Counted from the first letter of the stretch, positions 1 through 42,199 are shown. The stretch is DNA of 64,000 nucleotides from Dermanyssus gallinae (GCA_003439945.1 QVRM01000321.1:1-64000), one strand, 5' to 3'. Translations and numbers: made by a program. The notes: a model not told the origin generated them from the letters alone.

Positions 1-2613
1 TTTCGTGTGACCATAGCGAGATGGTGACCTCGTCAGGTCGCTGGACTGCTGCCATTCAAACCCTTCGACTTGGGTGTAGATGGTGTACCTGCCCATCTAA
101 AAGCTTTTCTTACTATGGCGTTGAGCGTTGAGTTCAGCGTGTCTTGTAAGTCTGCCGGAACTTTTCAGACAGCTTAACGGGTGTAGACCGTCAGAGTCAA
201 CGGTTGGCTGCCTGACAGATATCAGGAGGGCTGGTAGACGGGGGGGGGGTATCCTAAGGGCTGACACCACGCGGAAAAAGTTTAGGTCGTCCATCATGGT
301 GCAAAGCTGACGGGACGGCAGCGCTTAAAGCCAGCCCCCGCTAAGATGATAATGAACCGCTAGAGAGACGGCATGCTCTCTTGCTGATGTTAGGACTATT
401 CATTATATCTCGTGCGGACTTCTTAATCTTGTAAATGTCAAGAAGTTTTTGACTCACGTGCTCTTTTAGAGGGCCGGGATCGAGTTGACTCCTGACTGTG
501 CTATCTGCCATCATAGTTGCCTTGTTTAGTTCAATCTTTGCTTCCTCGGCTATCAGTGATTCCGCCAAGGAGCCAAATTGATCCAGGGATGCAGCATAGC
601 ACACTGCAGCTAGATCCGTGGCTTTTTTTTATTTCAAGACCTCCGTTGCCGATGGGAAAGCTAGCTTTATATGTTTCCTTCTAAGTTGATGTGTTAGTTT
701 CTCGCTTAGAATGTCTGTGGTGATCTCGTCGTAGGCTACATATATTTTAGAGTCTGAGGTGTTCGTAGCATGTAGACAAATATTGGTGAACCAAGACTGT
801 GTTTCCATAGGCACAGAGCTACCTGCGGGTGCACATTTGTCAGTCGTGAGCGTTTCTTTAACATAGTCTCTCGTTTAGCGTCGAGAGCGCATGGAATTCC
901 TTCGGGCAGTACAAGAAAACCTAGAACATCTAGGTTACCTTGAGTTATACAAGATATCCCAGGAAGTGCTTTCATGATTGCTCGTCTAGCTTACGCATGA
1001 TCTTGAGGGGCACCTCCGACAGCTAAAGCCTCGCATTTGGCCGCGTTAAGGGACAGTCCTCCCGGTTCCGTAAAGTTCAATATAGTTTGCAACGTTGTCA
1101 CCTCGATATTTGCGGGACCTCCTAAGACAACATCGTCTAGATACCAGACATTAAAAGAGCTCTGTAGGCTTGATACCAGACCAGAAATGCCGAGGCAGAA
1201 CAGAGCTGGTCCCAATGGGTCTCCCTGCGGAATGCCAGTTTGGGACTCTATGGTCCTATCTGCGTTCTAAGCGAGAATTGAGAAAATCTTAATAACCCTG
1301 CCATATCATCGTGATAGAGTCGTGGAGCTTTTCTGTTTACTTCGTCAAAAATTGTGTCCCATCTTATCGTGTTAAATGCGTTTTGGAAGTCTAGTTTGAC
1401 TAGTACTTTTGTCGGACCTTCTGTTTCCAGAAAAGCGCGTGTAGCGTGTACAGTATCCTCTGCTCCTCCTCTAATGGCAACACCAATTTGATGGAAAGAA
1501 AACCGCAGCAACAATGGCCCGTTTTTTCATAGCCATCGCAATCTTTGAAGCTATTTTTCGTAGAGTAAGTCCGCATGCTATGGGCCTAATGGAGTTATCC
1601 TTCTTTCGAAGGGCAGTTAAACTTACGCAGTAGAAGTCGGGTTGGCAGAACGATGGCAAAGCCCCATTGAGCACTCTTGCCATAAAAATGCCCAGTTCGA
1701 CCAGTAGACGCTCTGAAAATGAGATCGTCTGGTTAAGCATGTCCCGAAGATGTCGAGGCCGTAGGCCGTTTAAACTAGCCTCACTTGCGAAATATAAAAA
1801 TCTAATGGCCTCAAAAACGAGAGCTTCTTTAATTCTATTCAGTTATAGAGTGGCGGGCTGTTGCAGGAGGCCTAACTGTTCTTGTCACCCGGGTGGAGTA
1901 ACTGGTGTTTGCTCCGTAGCTCAAACTCGGTATGTTCATCGTGTGGTGTCAATGTGTCTGAGAACAGTAGCGCTCGAGCAGCAGAACGAATATCGCCCTC
2001 TGCTAATTTCATTTCTGCCTGGCGCACGCTGCGTTGGACGTTAATCAAATGAAACCTCTTGCCGGTCGTGCTAGGTATGGTCGAGTCAGTGAGACTTTGA
2101 TGTGTTCGTAACTCTATTTTGTGCTACATTATTTTAAATAATTGTTTGTGTTTTCTCTTGAACTTTTTGGCGAGGTAGTGTAAACATGAATTATGGAAGC
2201 ATCATAAGATTATTCCAACTTTGCAGATCGAGCTTTGTATTTAAGTTGCTTAATGCTGTCGGATATGCTGTGGAACAAATTTATCTAACCCCACGGGGTA
2301 TGATTCTGGCAAGTCTTAAACTGCTGCGAGCATGTGATAAGACTTGTACTAATAATTTCGAGTCAGGATGGGTATCGATGTTTCTTGTAATGGCTATCTG
2401 GTTTTTTGGTTCCGGATTATTATCCGTTGGAGATTGTACAGCTCGACTACAGTGGTTGCAAACATAAGGTGTCTGGGAGAGGGGTAAAGCCATTTCCGAG
2501 TTGTTTTCGGTGGAGCCTCGAGTGTTGTGGGATTGTTGGCTAGTCATTTTAAGTGTGTTTTGCGGAACTCTAATCAGCAGTTCCGGGCAATGGTGATAGC
2601 TGTGGGTCATCAC
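1..2613 (-). mobile_element. RLE-family retrotransposon, decayed near-complete ORF2 copy (copy 1, runs off left edge)
   Basis: Reading right to left, the translation shows a CxxC motif (CNHC, near 2460), an N-terminal block with IPRGV and TLPRQKV that recurs in copy 9, then RPIACG (about 1590), GVAIRGGAE and KLDFQNAFNTIRWD (about 1360-1480), IPQGDPLGPALF (about 1200-1240), the catalytic WYLDD (about 1140), LNAAKCE, and at 97-297 the zinc-finger/nuclease region with DGLHPLSC. This order is that of a non-LTR-like reverse transcriptase with a C-terminal restriction-like endonuclease. Several frameshifts make it a pseudogene. The nuclease end continues beyond position 1. Its 5' end lies close to the 3' end of copy 2, so the two are head-to-tail on the minus strand. 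Confidence 0.8.
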
Positions 2614-2754
2614 TACCGTTTAGAACGGTCTTTTAAAAGGCAATCCAGTCTCGGATTGGAGATATAACAAGACAGTCTTAATAACTGGATTTTGATCTAG
2701 CCAGTGGAAGAGCATGGGTTTAATTTTCTTCTACATTTTTAGGATCGCGATAAC

Positions 2755-4620
2755 AATATGTGTATTATTATTGTTACCTGACCAGGCTCACCCCAAACCC
2801 CACTTATTAATCCACAGAGCCGATAGTAGCGGCGGAGCTTTCCTTTCATACTGCACGCAAGAGTTGCTGACGCAGAAACTCGCCCTCGCGCTGGTTACCC
2901 GTGTTAGTGCTAATTTTGGTATATATGTCTTTGAGAACGATACTTGTGCTCTTGCTGCTCGGGCCTATCGTCTCCATGGCGACGGGTACGAAGTGATATC
3001 TTCTTTTCAAATCAGGAGTATTTGCGTATCTTTGCGATCTCGGCATGTTCGGTAACCCACCCTAACCTAGTGGTGCTGTGCATCAGGTATGACGGAGCCA
3101 CTGTAGATGATACCGTGGTGGGTAGTGACCCCGTCGGGTCTTTTGTCGTCTTCGAGACCCAACAGGGTGCTTGGTATGCCGGCTCTACGAAGAGCCTTCT
3201 TTAGGATCGCGTTGATTTCCGCGTGTCTGGGGCCAGGGCTTCTAGTGCATCCCAAAGAGTGTAGACTGTCTTTATCCACTGTCTTTCACACGCCCTACGC
3301 TCGTATGACTAACAATAGGATCGCCTATCCTCAGGGCGGTCACCATGCGGAAGAAGGTGTCGTGCAGCATGTGCAGCTGCGCTTAAGGAAGTGGCCTCAG
3401 GTAGCCACTGCTGAAGGGTTCACGAGTGGCTACAAATACCGCTCTGTCTGTCGAAGGTTGGATGTAATCTAGGATCATGCCAGGCAGCATCCGGTTCTAA
3501 CAATGTTTCTGCGAGCTCCGATAACTCTAAGAAAAATGCAGCGTAACACGACGAAGCAAGCTCTGCTACGGATCGCGTGTTGAAGGCGTTTCGGAAATCT
3601 TGCGGAGTTGCGTGTGCTGTAGCTTCAGCTCCGCCTTTTATCGGAACTCCAACGTGATAAGATGTCACCGCCTTCACAATTGCCGTCCAAGAGCCTGCTT
3701 TAGGATCGCGTTGATCTTCGCATATCTGGAACCAGGGCCCTTAGTGCAGCTTAAAGAGTACAGTCCGTCCTTATCCACTGTTTTTCACAGGCCCGACACT
3801 CGTATGATTTACATGTGATGGCAACTAGCTTACGTGAAGTGAGGCCGCATGCTATCGGTCTTATGGAACCGTCGTTTTCTTTAGGACTGTCAGATCTGCC
3901 TCATAGAAGATTGAGCGGCAAAAACTTGGCAGCCTGCCACATATGATTAAGTTAGTCAAGGAGCGCAGTTCCGCTAGCAATCATTCGGAGAGAAGGTGCC
4001 TTGTTGTCCAGCATCTCTCTCAGGTGTCAAGGACGTAATCCCTCTAGTCCATAGGCCAGTGTGAGCAAATAAACCGCAATAACTACAAGCTGTGCCGGAG
4101 CGGTGAAATGTTTTTTCCGAGGGAGATGGCTCAAAGTTGATAAAGCTGTTTTTGACGTGAACCAAAGGAAAGGGATGCCTGCTTCTGAGTTTCTGGTTCG
4201 TGTGGTCGTTCGACGATGCGAAAGATTCTGTAGAAAGTAGAGTGCGTGCGGCGAAACGTATGTCTCTCTCAGCTAACTTGCGTTCTGCCCTTTTGGCAAT
4301 CTGACGGTCAGTGAGGTGGTCTTTGTGGGATTGCGTGAGACTGTGGTACAGTATATCAGAAAAATTGTCTAGCGTTCTTCGTTGGGAACGTGCTTTGTTC
4401 TTCCTAAGTATTTGGCACAATGTGTTATCTCTCTGGCGTTTTAGCACTATAATATGCAACATTAGTATCGGCAAGGTTACTAATCTGTGCCAGGATGCAG
4501 CGTCTTGTCTAAAGTTAAAGTGTTAGAGGACTTGCGCGCAGGCTACAAAACAGATTTTCAGAGAACATACGCCTCTCGCAATTATCCTGTGTTCTATGAA
4601 CACAACCTAAGAGAAGGGTA
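2755..4620 (-). mobile_element. RLE-family retrotransposon, rearranged copy (copy 2)
   Basis: From right to left: the N-terminal region (4474-3974, with the recurring ERKLAERDIRFAARTLLS-like block), RPIACGL (about 3850), a displaced zinc-finger fragment (3815-3702), GVPIKGGAEATAHA (about 3640), then a jump from FRNAFNT straight to SVAELA, so the catalytic RT core is deleted. The nuclease part follows: RHAEINAIL and KRPDG (3279-3067) and the conserved tail FVPVAMETIGP...GEFLRQ (3046-2846). The WDAT segment is missing. The 3' end carries a short (AAT)-like run near 2755. The copy is dead. Confidence 0.75.
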
Positions 4621-4725
4621 AGCATGTTTGGACCGTTGCCATGGGTCATGGTGCCTGGGTCTAGATGGGAGTATCTGGAGCAAAGCCATCGAGTGGCCGA
4701 TCAACAAAAAGGGCTCGTGTTTGTT

Positions 4726-4783
4726 CTCCGTGAGGACTACACATACCTAAAATACGGGTGTTATGTATGTGTAGTCCGCGGAG
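4726..4783. repeat. Imperfect hairpin with 13-bp perfect core stem
   Basis: Positions 4734-4746 and 4765-4777 are exact reverse complements, and the stem extends outward imperfectly to 4726 and 4783. The loop is 18 nt. It lies between the RT part and the gag-like part of RLE copy 2. No function is assigned. Confidence 0.6.
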
Positions 4784-4899
4784 CTATCCTACGGATTTTC
4801 TACAGATGTCGCGAATGAACGTTAGTTGGAGACGGTTCTGAGGGTGATCGGGGCTTGGTTGAGGGGATTCGCTGTTCTGTGATCTATGGACGGGTAAGT

Positions 4900-5823
4900 G
4901 GTCACATGTAAAGTCTAGTTACGTATAGACTCGTTTGACTCCACACCGGCCATCACTAGCCGCATGTGCACTGCCGCAATTAGCACAACAAACCTTCTCA
5001 TGGCACTCTTATACTTTATGATCGGACCGCTCAGACTTCCTGCATTTTAGAGCCTAGAGCATTTTGATGTTTTTTGTCCATATGAATGGCAAGGCAAGCA
5101 TTGTAGGAACGTAATGTGACTTTAAAGCTATCATCTACAATGCTCACATCACCCTTCGGATCGCCATTAAATCTCGGCTCTACCCAACTTGACGGCTTCA
5201 TCACTTTGATGGTGTCTTTGCTCTGGCCTGTGCTAGCGCGGCAAAGCCTCTCACTGCGGACTTCGCTTGCTTTTTGCTTGCGCAGACAATCCAGAAAATA
5301 TTCTTCGGAGAACCGCGGATTTATCCTGCTAATACGTACCTACAATACCAACGTGTCAGGGAAGAGCCGTATGTCCACTCCACATACAGATTTAATCTGA
5401 TTCGTTTGGAATTCATAAACTTAGTTTTTTTAAGTAGTCATTTGAGATGGGGCACTCAGGAGAGTATCTCCGAACCAATTTAATTGAATTTACCCTTGTG
5501 CACTTTGATGCTCATTCACTTGCGGTACTGGCTACTTTTCGTTGAGCGGCAATAATTGCACGGTCGGATCTTATGGGGGCATGGCTACAGTTGGCATAAA
5601 TTTCTTTTTTGATGCCTCTTGCTCGTTTTCACTTTGGCTGTTGGCTACTAGGCTGTCTAACATGTGCTCTCGCAAGAGCTCCCGAAGAGCCCGTCTGACG
5701 TTTTCCCGAAGATCTTGTGTTTCAAAGTAATCAGAGACCCCAAATGTTTTCGCTGTTACTCTTCGAGCATGTATCACGTTAGTCTTTACAGGATTAGTTA
5801 TAACAAATGCGTGTAATGTGGCA

Positions 5824-5830
<7 letters not shown>
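4900..5830 (-). pseudogene. Gag-like ORF1 fragment with zinc knuckle, upstream of RLE copy 2
   Basis: The minus-strand translation holds an ORF fragment (5830 to about 5540, charged and helical), then further open segments, ending near 4945 with a zinc knuckle spaced C-x2-C-x3-H-x6-C (CANCGSAH...C). The same unusual spacing occurs in the last knuckle of the gag-like ORF of RLE copy 9, which also lies directly upstream of an RLE RT. This supports a two-ORF element. Stops and frameshifts interrupt the frame. The distal end reaches the (TA)n run at 5828. Confidence 0.5.

Positions 5831-5856
<26 letters not shown>
5828..5856. repeat. (TA)n microsatellite
   Basis: About 29 bp of uninterrupted TA dinucleotides. 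It marks the distal edge of the gag-like fragment. Confidence 0.9.
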
Positions 5857-5859
<3 letters not shown>

Positions 5860-6888
5860 GAGTTATATTCATTATTTCGCCGTATTGTTTTGCAGTCCAG
5901 ACCACAAGTCAAATCACAAATCTAAATATGCTGGCCGCCGTAGGGGCGTGACCTATACTTGCGCGCTGGATGGCGCTCGTCTGCAGCCTCAACCTCGTGA
6001 TCGCCACCATGCTCTTCAGCCGCAGTATCTTTTTCCAGGGGCCCGTGGAGTTTTGGGGATTTGAGGATGAAAAAAAGGATTCGTACTCTAGGCGATATTC
6101 CTACTTAAGTACGCTCACTAGTAAATGCCACATAGCTTTCTGATGCATTTATAATGAAGATACTTTACTTGCACTGTATCGACTTATAGTACAATATGAC
6201 TATTGATGCAATTCATAATAAGTAAAATATGTTAGGACCCTAATAAGGTAAGTGTCTGTTGCTGTAAATTGACATATTACGTCGGAATAGCTTTTTCTAT
6301 AGCTAAACGGTATTCCGAGAGACGTGTGTCACGGTTCAAATTGAACAGAATAGTCTTCAAAACATTTCCGCAATCAAGAATAAACCAATACTAAGTAATT
6401 GGCGCGAGGTTACTGACCGGATTGCCTGTATAAAATACATAATGAAAATCTTGATGACATCGGCGATACTATACCCGACTGGGTGTTCGGAAAGTTCAAA
6501 GGCAAACAAAAAGACCTCGTCCTGGAGTAGTGAGGACGGTTCCGACGAGGTCTCTTATGATGCAAGCAGCATCTTGGTCGCTTGTCTCGTCAGGATCCAT
6601 CTCGCTTGTGCTGATTATTGCAGCGCCGGAACTCGTCCAAACGCAGCTGTCTAACTCGGCTGATATGTTTTTATTTATCCTTTACGTTTTGTGACGTTTA
6701 TTACTTACAAATATGTTAGTTCTGCATATCTTTCTTGGTATGGCAAATATCAGCTTCTGTTACTGAGTTAGAAAGTGATGCGTTTACCTCTTCTTAAAAT
6801 GTTACTGATAAGATACGACTACTAACTATCTACTACTCACACTGTGAGGCTTCTAATTGTTATTGCTTACTATTAGGGCATGTAATAA
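5857..6888. other. No gene recognised
   Basis: Short open frames only (at most 85 codons), none with a recognisable motif. AT-rich intergenic sequence between two RLE copies. Confidence 0.6.
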
Positions 6889-7560
6889 ACAAAACTTCTT
6901 AGGATAGGTGCGCCCATCTGCCAGGCTTTCTCATGTCTTTCATGCAGCCAACCTGTTGACTCTGATGGTCTACATCCTCTAAGCTGTCTAAAAAGCCCTG
7001 GCAGACTTACAAGACACGCGGAACTCGACTCCATAGTAAGAAGAGCCCTTAGAAGGGCAGGGATACCATCCACACCCGAGCCGAAAGGTCTTTATGGAAG
7101 TAGTGAGCTACGACCGGACGGAGTCACCATTCCGCTATGGTCACATGGTAAAAGCCTTGCATGGGATGTAACCGTTTCATGCACAGCGGCCTTGTCGTAT
7201 CTACGTCACAGCGCACTTGAATCTGGATGGGTTGCAGAACGCGCGGACTCTGAAAAACGAGGAAAGTATCTCGAGCTGTCAAGGAGGTACCACTTTGTAC
7301 CCAATGCATTGGAGACACTTGGGCCCATTAGCACAGGTACGGCGAAAATCCTGATGTATATTGGAGCGTGTAGAATATATTACGGGTGATCGACGCGAGG
7401 CCATGTTTTTGAGACAGATGATGTCTTTGGCCGTGTGTAGGGGGAACGTGGCTTCTATCATAGGCGCCATGAATTGAGGAAATCAGCAGAGCATCATGAA
7501 ATTAGCTTAAACGTTCATACCTCACAATTGTAAAACCGAAAATTAATAATAAATAATAAT
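6889..7560 (+). mobile_element. RLE-family retrotransposon, 3' fragment (zinc finger plus nuclease; copy 3)
   Basis: Reads through the C-terminal third of the RLE ORF in two frames: CxxC and DGLHPLSC (about 6930-6990), RHAEL and RRALRRAGIPST, then LRPDGVTIPLW (about 7115) followed by LAWDVT, where the other copies have WDAT. Then come the KYLELSRRYHFVP block and ETLGPIS. A frameshift near 7370 precedes a remnant of FLRQMMSLAVCRGN and the terminal GAM. The 3' tail at 7540-7560 is AAT-rich. RT is absent, consistent with 5' truncation. Confidence 0.8.
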
Positions 7561-9330
7561 AACAAAACTATTCTTTCTGAATATTCTAAGTTTTTTTTTA
7601 CACAACAGTAATTTGTTTTTTTCTAATTTATTGTGTTGGCTCTCTTATCAACGTGCTACGGCTACGAAGTATTCACGCGTCAATACGTCGTGGCTATATC
7701 TACTGGAAAAAGCAGGCTTTTCGTTTGTAAATAGAAATAAACACATTGAGTACGCTTATGCGTTCATTTTCTGTTTAAAAAAATCGCGTCATATTTTGTT
7801 ACTCTTTGACGTCAACGCGAAAAAACGACGAATTCGTATGGTACCAGTTGATACTACTTTCCGTGCTCGTCAGCCGCAATTTCGCCACAACTATGCATTT
7901 TTATGCTACGCAAATTATTATGTCTAGTAAGTAAAACACGGTGCAACTTAGCGTAAGGTATTTCAACCTTACAATACATCTACAACGATTTTAAGGGCAG
8001 AATCCTTGGCATGGTAGATTGTGGTGTCGTTTGGAACTAAAATGACAGGCCTAGCTTACTCAAGTTCATCGTATGCAACAGTGCATACAAAATCTTGAAC
8101 TGACTGCAGCAAGGTATCCTATCCAAGGGTCGTATGTATCCAGGCTGCATTCAGACACACCAATATTAAGCACAGGTTATCAACAGAGCCTCTCATTTAG
8201 CACCTTAAATTTTCTATTCGAAGGAACAGAATTTTTTTTTGTGCCTATGACCCAAGGCAGCAGGGATTACCGGCGTTGTTCATATGTTACTCCAGTCGTT
8301 CACAAGATTAAGCTAGAATTCTTGCAAAGACATGGCCACATCCAAGTAACTAAGGCAGCATACTTCCGGCACTAACAAGAGTTACCGACATTACTGGGGA
8401 GTAATATATCTACCTATACTTAAGTGCAAACTCTGATAAACCTGAAATGTTCGACTTGCAGAACCATATATTTTGAAAGGTTTGCGGGTTACAACTTTTA
8501 AATGTTGTTTTGTCAAGGACATGTGCCGCTATCAGCCTCGAAAGCGTACAACAAAATCTCTGAGATCGGCCTAATGCATGCAAAAGGGCATATGCCTATA
8601 CAGATATCGCGGTTTCTAAAGGTGTTTTTGGCTTGCCTTGACTCGTAATAGGCTCAACCCACCCGACTGGGGCGTTCGACTGACCTTTTAAATAGTTAGA
8701 CTCAAAGCGAAGCTGCACTCTTTTTGACTCTTACTAAACGATCCCGTTTATTGTACAACGTTAGTATATTTTCAATTTTTGTTCACAGTAAAACGTGTAC
8801 TTCATTGTGGCTACTTAGATATGGCGCTGCCATAATGGGTCAATGGATATGCCAATAAACGTTTTTTTGAACTTTGCATTCTGTAGGAGGCGCTTAATGA
8901 CTTTTTAGTGAATCGTTTAGCTGATTCATGTGTCCTTGTGTCTTCGTAGAACGGGTACCAATGCAAATGCATCTAGAAAATTTCTTGTTAAGTCCAATAA
9001 GGCGTCTGGCGGTGCCAAGTCTAACATAGCGAATATTTCATAAGTAGACTAATTGCATAGAAATAACTTCCAACCGTATAGTAAAAATGCATTCCAGATT
9101 AATTGCAGGCATTTTAAGGACTGCGCTAGTCCGACTATACATTGAGTGTGCCTATTTAGTTTAGCCTAACAGTTGTTATTTCTTGTAAGTACCCTTAATC
9201 ACATTTAAGATGGAGCAGTTTTTGCTGGAAAATTTTGAAGGCAATATCGCAGGGTTTACCAAACATTTATTTAATATAGCTCGGTGCGGCGTCGGTGCGG
9301 TAAAACGCGTACTAGCTACATCTGATTAAC
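7561..9330. other. No gene recognised; 5' flank of the CD36-like gene
   Basis: Open frames up to 104 codons (7613-7927 +, 8073-8375 +) lack recognisable domains. A TATA-like TTTAATATA lies near 9270-9280, about 55 bp upstream of the proposed start codon. I cannot show that it is a promoter. Confidence 0.4.
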
Positions 9331-38586
<29,256 letters not shown>

Positions 38587-38678
38587 ACGCCTGGGTTGGC
38601 TGCAAGTAAAGAAAATGTCTGCGTCAGTATTTATTATTTAAATCAAGGTAAAATGACGATGACCTGCCAGATGTGCAG

Positions 38679-38681
<3 letters not shown>

Positions 38682-38721
<40 letters not shown>
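38682..38721. repeat. (TA)n microsatellite
   Basis: About 20 TA units between the CD36-like stop codon and the 3' end of the antisense LINE. Confidence 0.95.
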
Positions 38722-38724
<3 letters not shown>

Positions 38725-38805
38725 CATGATTTATTTACACACCAAATTGGGTAAAATATACAATAGTACAATCGATATCACTACAGTCTCGTAATGATAT
38801 TAATA

Positions 38806-40776
38806 TTAAAAATCGTTCAGTGCCAGCTTTGTTAGAGAGGGGATTGCATTACACTCACTGCCATGATATCTTACGCATATACCATAACAATATTTACAAA
38901 CACATGTGTCACAGGGTTCATGGCAAGCGTCTTTCTGACATAGAAGGTGATGAAAAACGTGCACAGCAAAGCGGGAGGTCATGTGCCTGTTTGTCCTGCT
39001 CGTGCCCTTCCATTCTGACCTAACCATTGCATCTGTCATATAAAAATGTGGATCGATCTCTGCCATTTTCTCTTCTTATCGCCGTATGAACTCGCTGTAT
39101 GCAGGGTTGTCTGGAAGCGCAAACTGTTTTTTGACCTGTTCCACGAGTAGTGGAGCATCGCACAGCAAATACGTGAGGCGGTTGTATGCTGACGTATGTA
39201 AACCTAGTACCCGCTTCAAATAAGCTGGTTTCACACGATCGAGAGCACCAAGTTGAGTCGAGCTTAGTTTTGCCCATACAAGCTGGATCCCGTATGATGC
39301 AATTGGCGCTATTTTCATATCAAATAGAGCTAGCGCTGCCTTAATCGAGAGCATCTGGGGCTTCTTAAGGGTTGTCGCCGCAATCAAGGCTTTTCGAGAC
39401 CTCTCCTCTATATGTGCAGCGAAGGTCTTGGCTGAGGGGGTCACTGTGATACCGAGATATGTGAACTTATTTACATAGTTCAGGTCTTGTCCATTTAACC
39501 TAAGTGTATCGGTCACGGCCAGCCTGCCCGCGTGCCTGAACTTCATAGCTTCTGTCTTTTGCATATTTTTTCAAGGCCTACTACGTTCACGTATGCCGAC
39601 AAAGTGGCCAGAGCCTGTTGCAGATTGTATCTGCTGCTACTGTAGAGTACTAGATCGTCGGCATACATAATTATCTTGACAGCTGGGTGTCGGGTCTGTA
39701 AACGTGTTGGTAAATCGGCTACCAGTAAACAAAAAAGCAAAGGGCTGAGATTATCGCCTTGGGCAAATCCTGTCGTTTGTTCTATGCTTGGGTGCTCCGC
39801 TACACCGTCGTCCAAGATGATCTGATTGGATTGTAGCACGTCTTCCATCAATGTCAGCATCCGAATTGGGCCCCGATTTCGGCGAGTTTAAGCAGGACTC
39901 GAGTTCTTAAGCCTGAATCAAACGCGGCTCGGAAATCCACAAATACGCTGTATAAAAACAGTCCCTTTCGTGACAGGGTTTGCTCTATATCTGCAAGGAG
40001 GATTGCACATGCAGTTAATGTTGACCTCTGCCACGAAAGCCATGTTGTTCGTCTGGTAATGCTTTTTTGTATTCGACGAACGACGTTAGACGAGGGGCTA
40101 GGAGGCTTGCAAGCAGTTTGTAAGCGCAGCTTTTCTTGGCAATGCCCCGCCAAGAAGAGGGCTCGGTCCGCGGTCCCTTGCCCTTTGGAATAAGTGCCAT
40201 AACGCACTGTCTCCACGCTGATGGTAGTCGACCGTTGTAAATGCACCTATTAAAAAGCGCGGTCCAGTGTGCGGTCATTGTGGCTGCCTGCTGCAGATGC
40301 TCATTACAGATGCCATCTGGCCCAGGTGCTTTGTTTCTCGGGAGTTGACGCAGTACCTCCGCCACTTCTTGGACGGTGAAGTATTCGTCCAGTTGAGTTC
40401 TCCATTTCAGATCCTCTTCTGACCAGACTGACATTAGAGTAGGCACTGCCCTTGGCACTGTGTCATGTGAGCTGAGGATCGATCTAAAGTGGCCATAGAG
40501 TACATCGCTTTCAACTGGACATGCAGACCTCCCCTCGGAGGTGTTACGAAGCCACAAATATGGATTTTGTTCGGTCTTCTGAAGCAGTCGAGTCTCTAGT
40601 TGTTGCTCGTGTTGCCTTTTAGCATTTCGCAGAGTTCGTCGGTAAATGGATCTCGTCGTTGCTAATAGAAGTCTCATTTCCGGCCTTATGCGTTCCAGCA
40701 CCTTTGCTTGGTAGTGAATGGCCTTCGCTTGGTTACCTTCCGGAGTCCACCAACTCCTTTCTCTTCTCCATTTCAC
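38806..40776 (-). pseudogene. LINE ORF2: reverse transcriptase and C-terminal domain
   Basis: In order: LRQLPRNKAPGPDGICNEHL, a WRQCVMALIPKGKGP motif, ALPDEQHGFRG, SVFVDFRAAFDSG (motif A, about 39930), FAQGDNLSPLLFCLLVADLP (about 39740), IIMYADDLVLYSS (motif C, about 39660), FTYLGITVTPS, and an unusual C-terminus with CHEPCDTCVCKYCYGIC near 38890, probably a zinc-binding end. Three frame changes (near 40200, 39860, 39560). Confidence 0.8.
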
Positions 40777-40833
40777 ATGCTCTGCGCATGCTTTGAAGGC
40801 TCGGGTGAGCAGTTCATTGTAGCTTTCTACATC

Positions 40834-41715
40834 TTACTCTGCTCTTTCGATGCCGAGAACTTCTACGGCTTCTTGTAGGCGGTCTGCTTTAAGTACTCTC
40901 GACAGAGGTTTCCGTTTGTGCTGTCGCTCGTGGCGGGCTGGGACCGTGATATCCAGACCAACGGGTTTATGCACCGTCAGGTCCGCCCCTTCTCTCATTT
41001 GGTGATCTATTCCCACAAAACACACATTTAGTTTCGGCATATTTGTAGCAAATAAATCTATAGTTGATTTACCCATTGCACCTTCAAATGTTGATAAACT
41101 TGGGTCATTCGCCACCCAGAAGCCCATATCCGACAGTGTTTCGGTGAGTGCTTCAGTCCTCGCGTTCGTGAGTCTGTCGAGTCTTGCGTTCGTATCTCCC
41201 ACAATCACCGTGGGGTGAGCACGGTCTACCTGTTGTGCGCACTTCGTAATTTTCTCTATTAGTGTGAACGTGTCCTCAACTGCTGCTGGCTTCACATACA
41301 TGGCACTCAAATTCTGTCTTCGACCTTCCATAACCACGCAATTGTCTTCTGACAGAAGTAGTTTCATGTCTCCTAGTCGGCTATTGTAGAAAACTGACAC
41401 TCCTCCACTGGGACGGCCCAAAGAACGAGATCGAGAAGCGAGACAGTGCGCTGCATAATATCCTTGGACTTTGGGGGGCGTCAGACACCACGTCTCCGTG
41501 AGCACCAGAACGTCGATTCCGTTCAACGCTGAAATGGGCATGAGACCTAACGATTGGTCAGGTCCTTCGCAGTTCCACCGAATTATTCTCAGTGTGTCCG
41601 TTGGCGACCCACTAAGTTTAATAGGTCTGCTACCATATCGTATAGTTTCGGCTTCTGTGGTGGCCGGGTGTACTGGCGTAGTTCGCGATTCGTCGCGATC
41701 GGTCTGTTGGCCCAA
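40834..41715 (-). pseudogene. LINE ORF2: AP-like endonuclease domain
   Basis: 293 codons open. IIRWNCEG (motif I Asn), LVLTETWCLTPP (Glu and Thr of motif III), SGGVSVFYNS, VIVGDTNARLDRL (Asp/Asn of the GDxNA motif), TFEGAMGKSTIDLFAT and a final region where SDH would be (VGIDHQM). It nicks target DNA to prime reverse transcription. A stop at the 3' end separates it from the RT. Confidence 0.82.
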
Positions 41716-42199
41716 CGCCCTTCCAAACGGGGGTTGCGGGCGTTCTTGTGTCCAATATTTGTCATTTTGCGGGCGCTGTTCGCAGGTACGTTGTCCATTT
41801 TTGTCGGCGGGGTTTTTCGTTGGCAGTTCTCAGTCCCGTCTGTGGCCACTTGCTGGACGTCAGCGTTGGGTGTTTCGCCGGGGGCGTGTGTTTCTTCGGC
41901 TCGCCTCCGGTCGCCTCCTCTTCGGCACGCTTTTTGGGCGTGAATTTCAGGCCTAAAAAACCGGTTGCCTTTCGACAGATCGCCTTTGCAACGGCGTCAG
42001 TTACCTCTGGTGTCCCTTTGTACGAATATACGTTCCGATGAACCATACGGCGGTGTACATGTTGCATTGGGATGATATCGATGTTCAGATCCTCTTTGCG
42101 TGCGATTAGGGTGTCGTTTGCTTCTTTGCAGTCAATGCTGAACTGAGGAGCAGTGACGATGGTTATATATATATATATATATCGTAAATTTGCACCCAC
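41590..42199 (-). pseudogene. LINE ORF1 C-terminal remnant
   Basis: One open minus frame (42199-41762) with SIDCKEANDTLIARKEDLN and HRRMVHRNVYSYKG, and a basic, Pro/Lys-rich tail (FTPKKRAEEEATGGEPKKH). No zinc knuckle. Its position directly upstream of the endonuclease suggests ORF1. A short (TA)n lies at its left-hand start (about 42168). Confidence 0.45.

Noticed and set aside
2186..2467. 93-codon plus-strand membrane-like protein
   Set aside because: Antisense to the N-terminal zinc-finger region of RLE copy 1.
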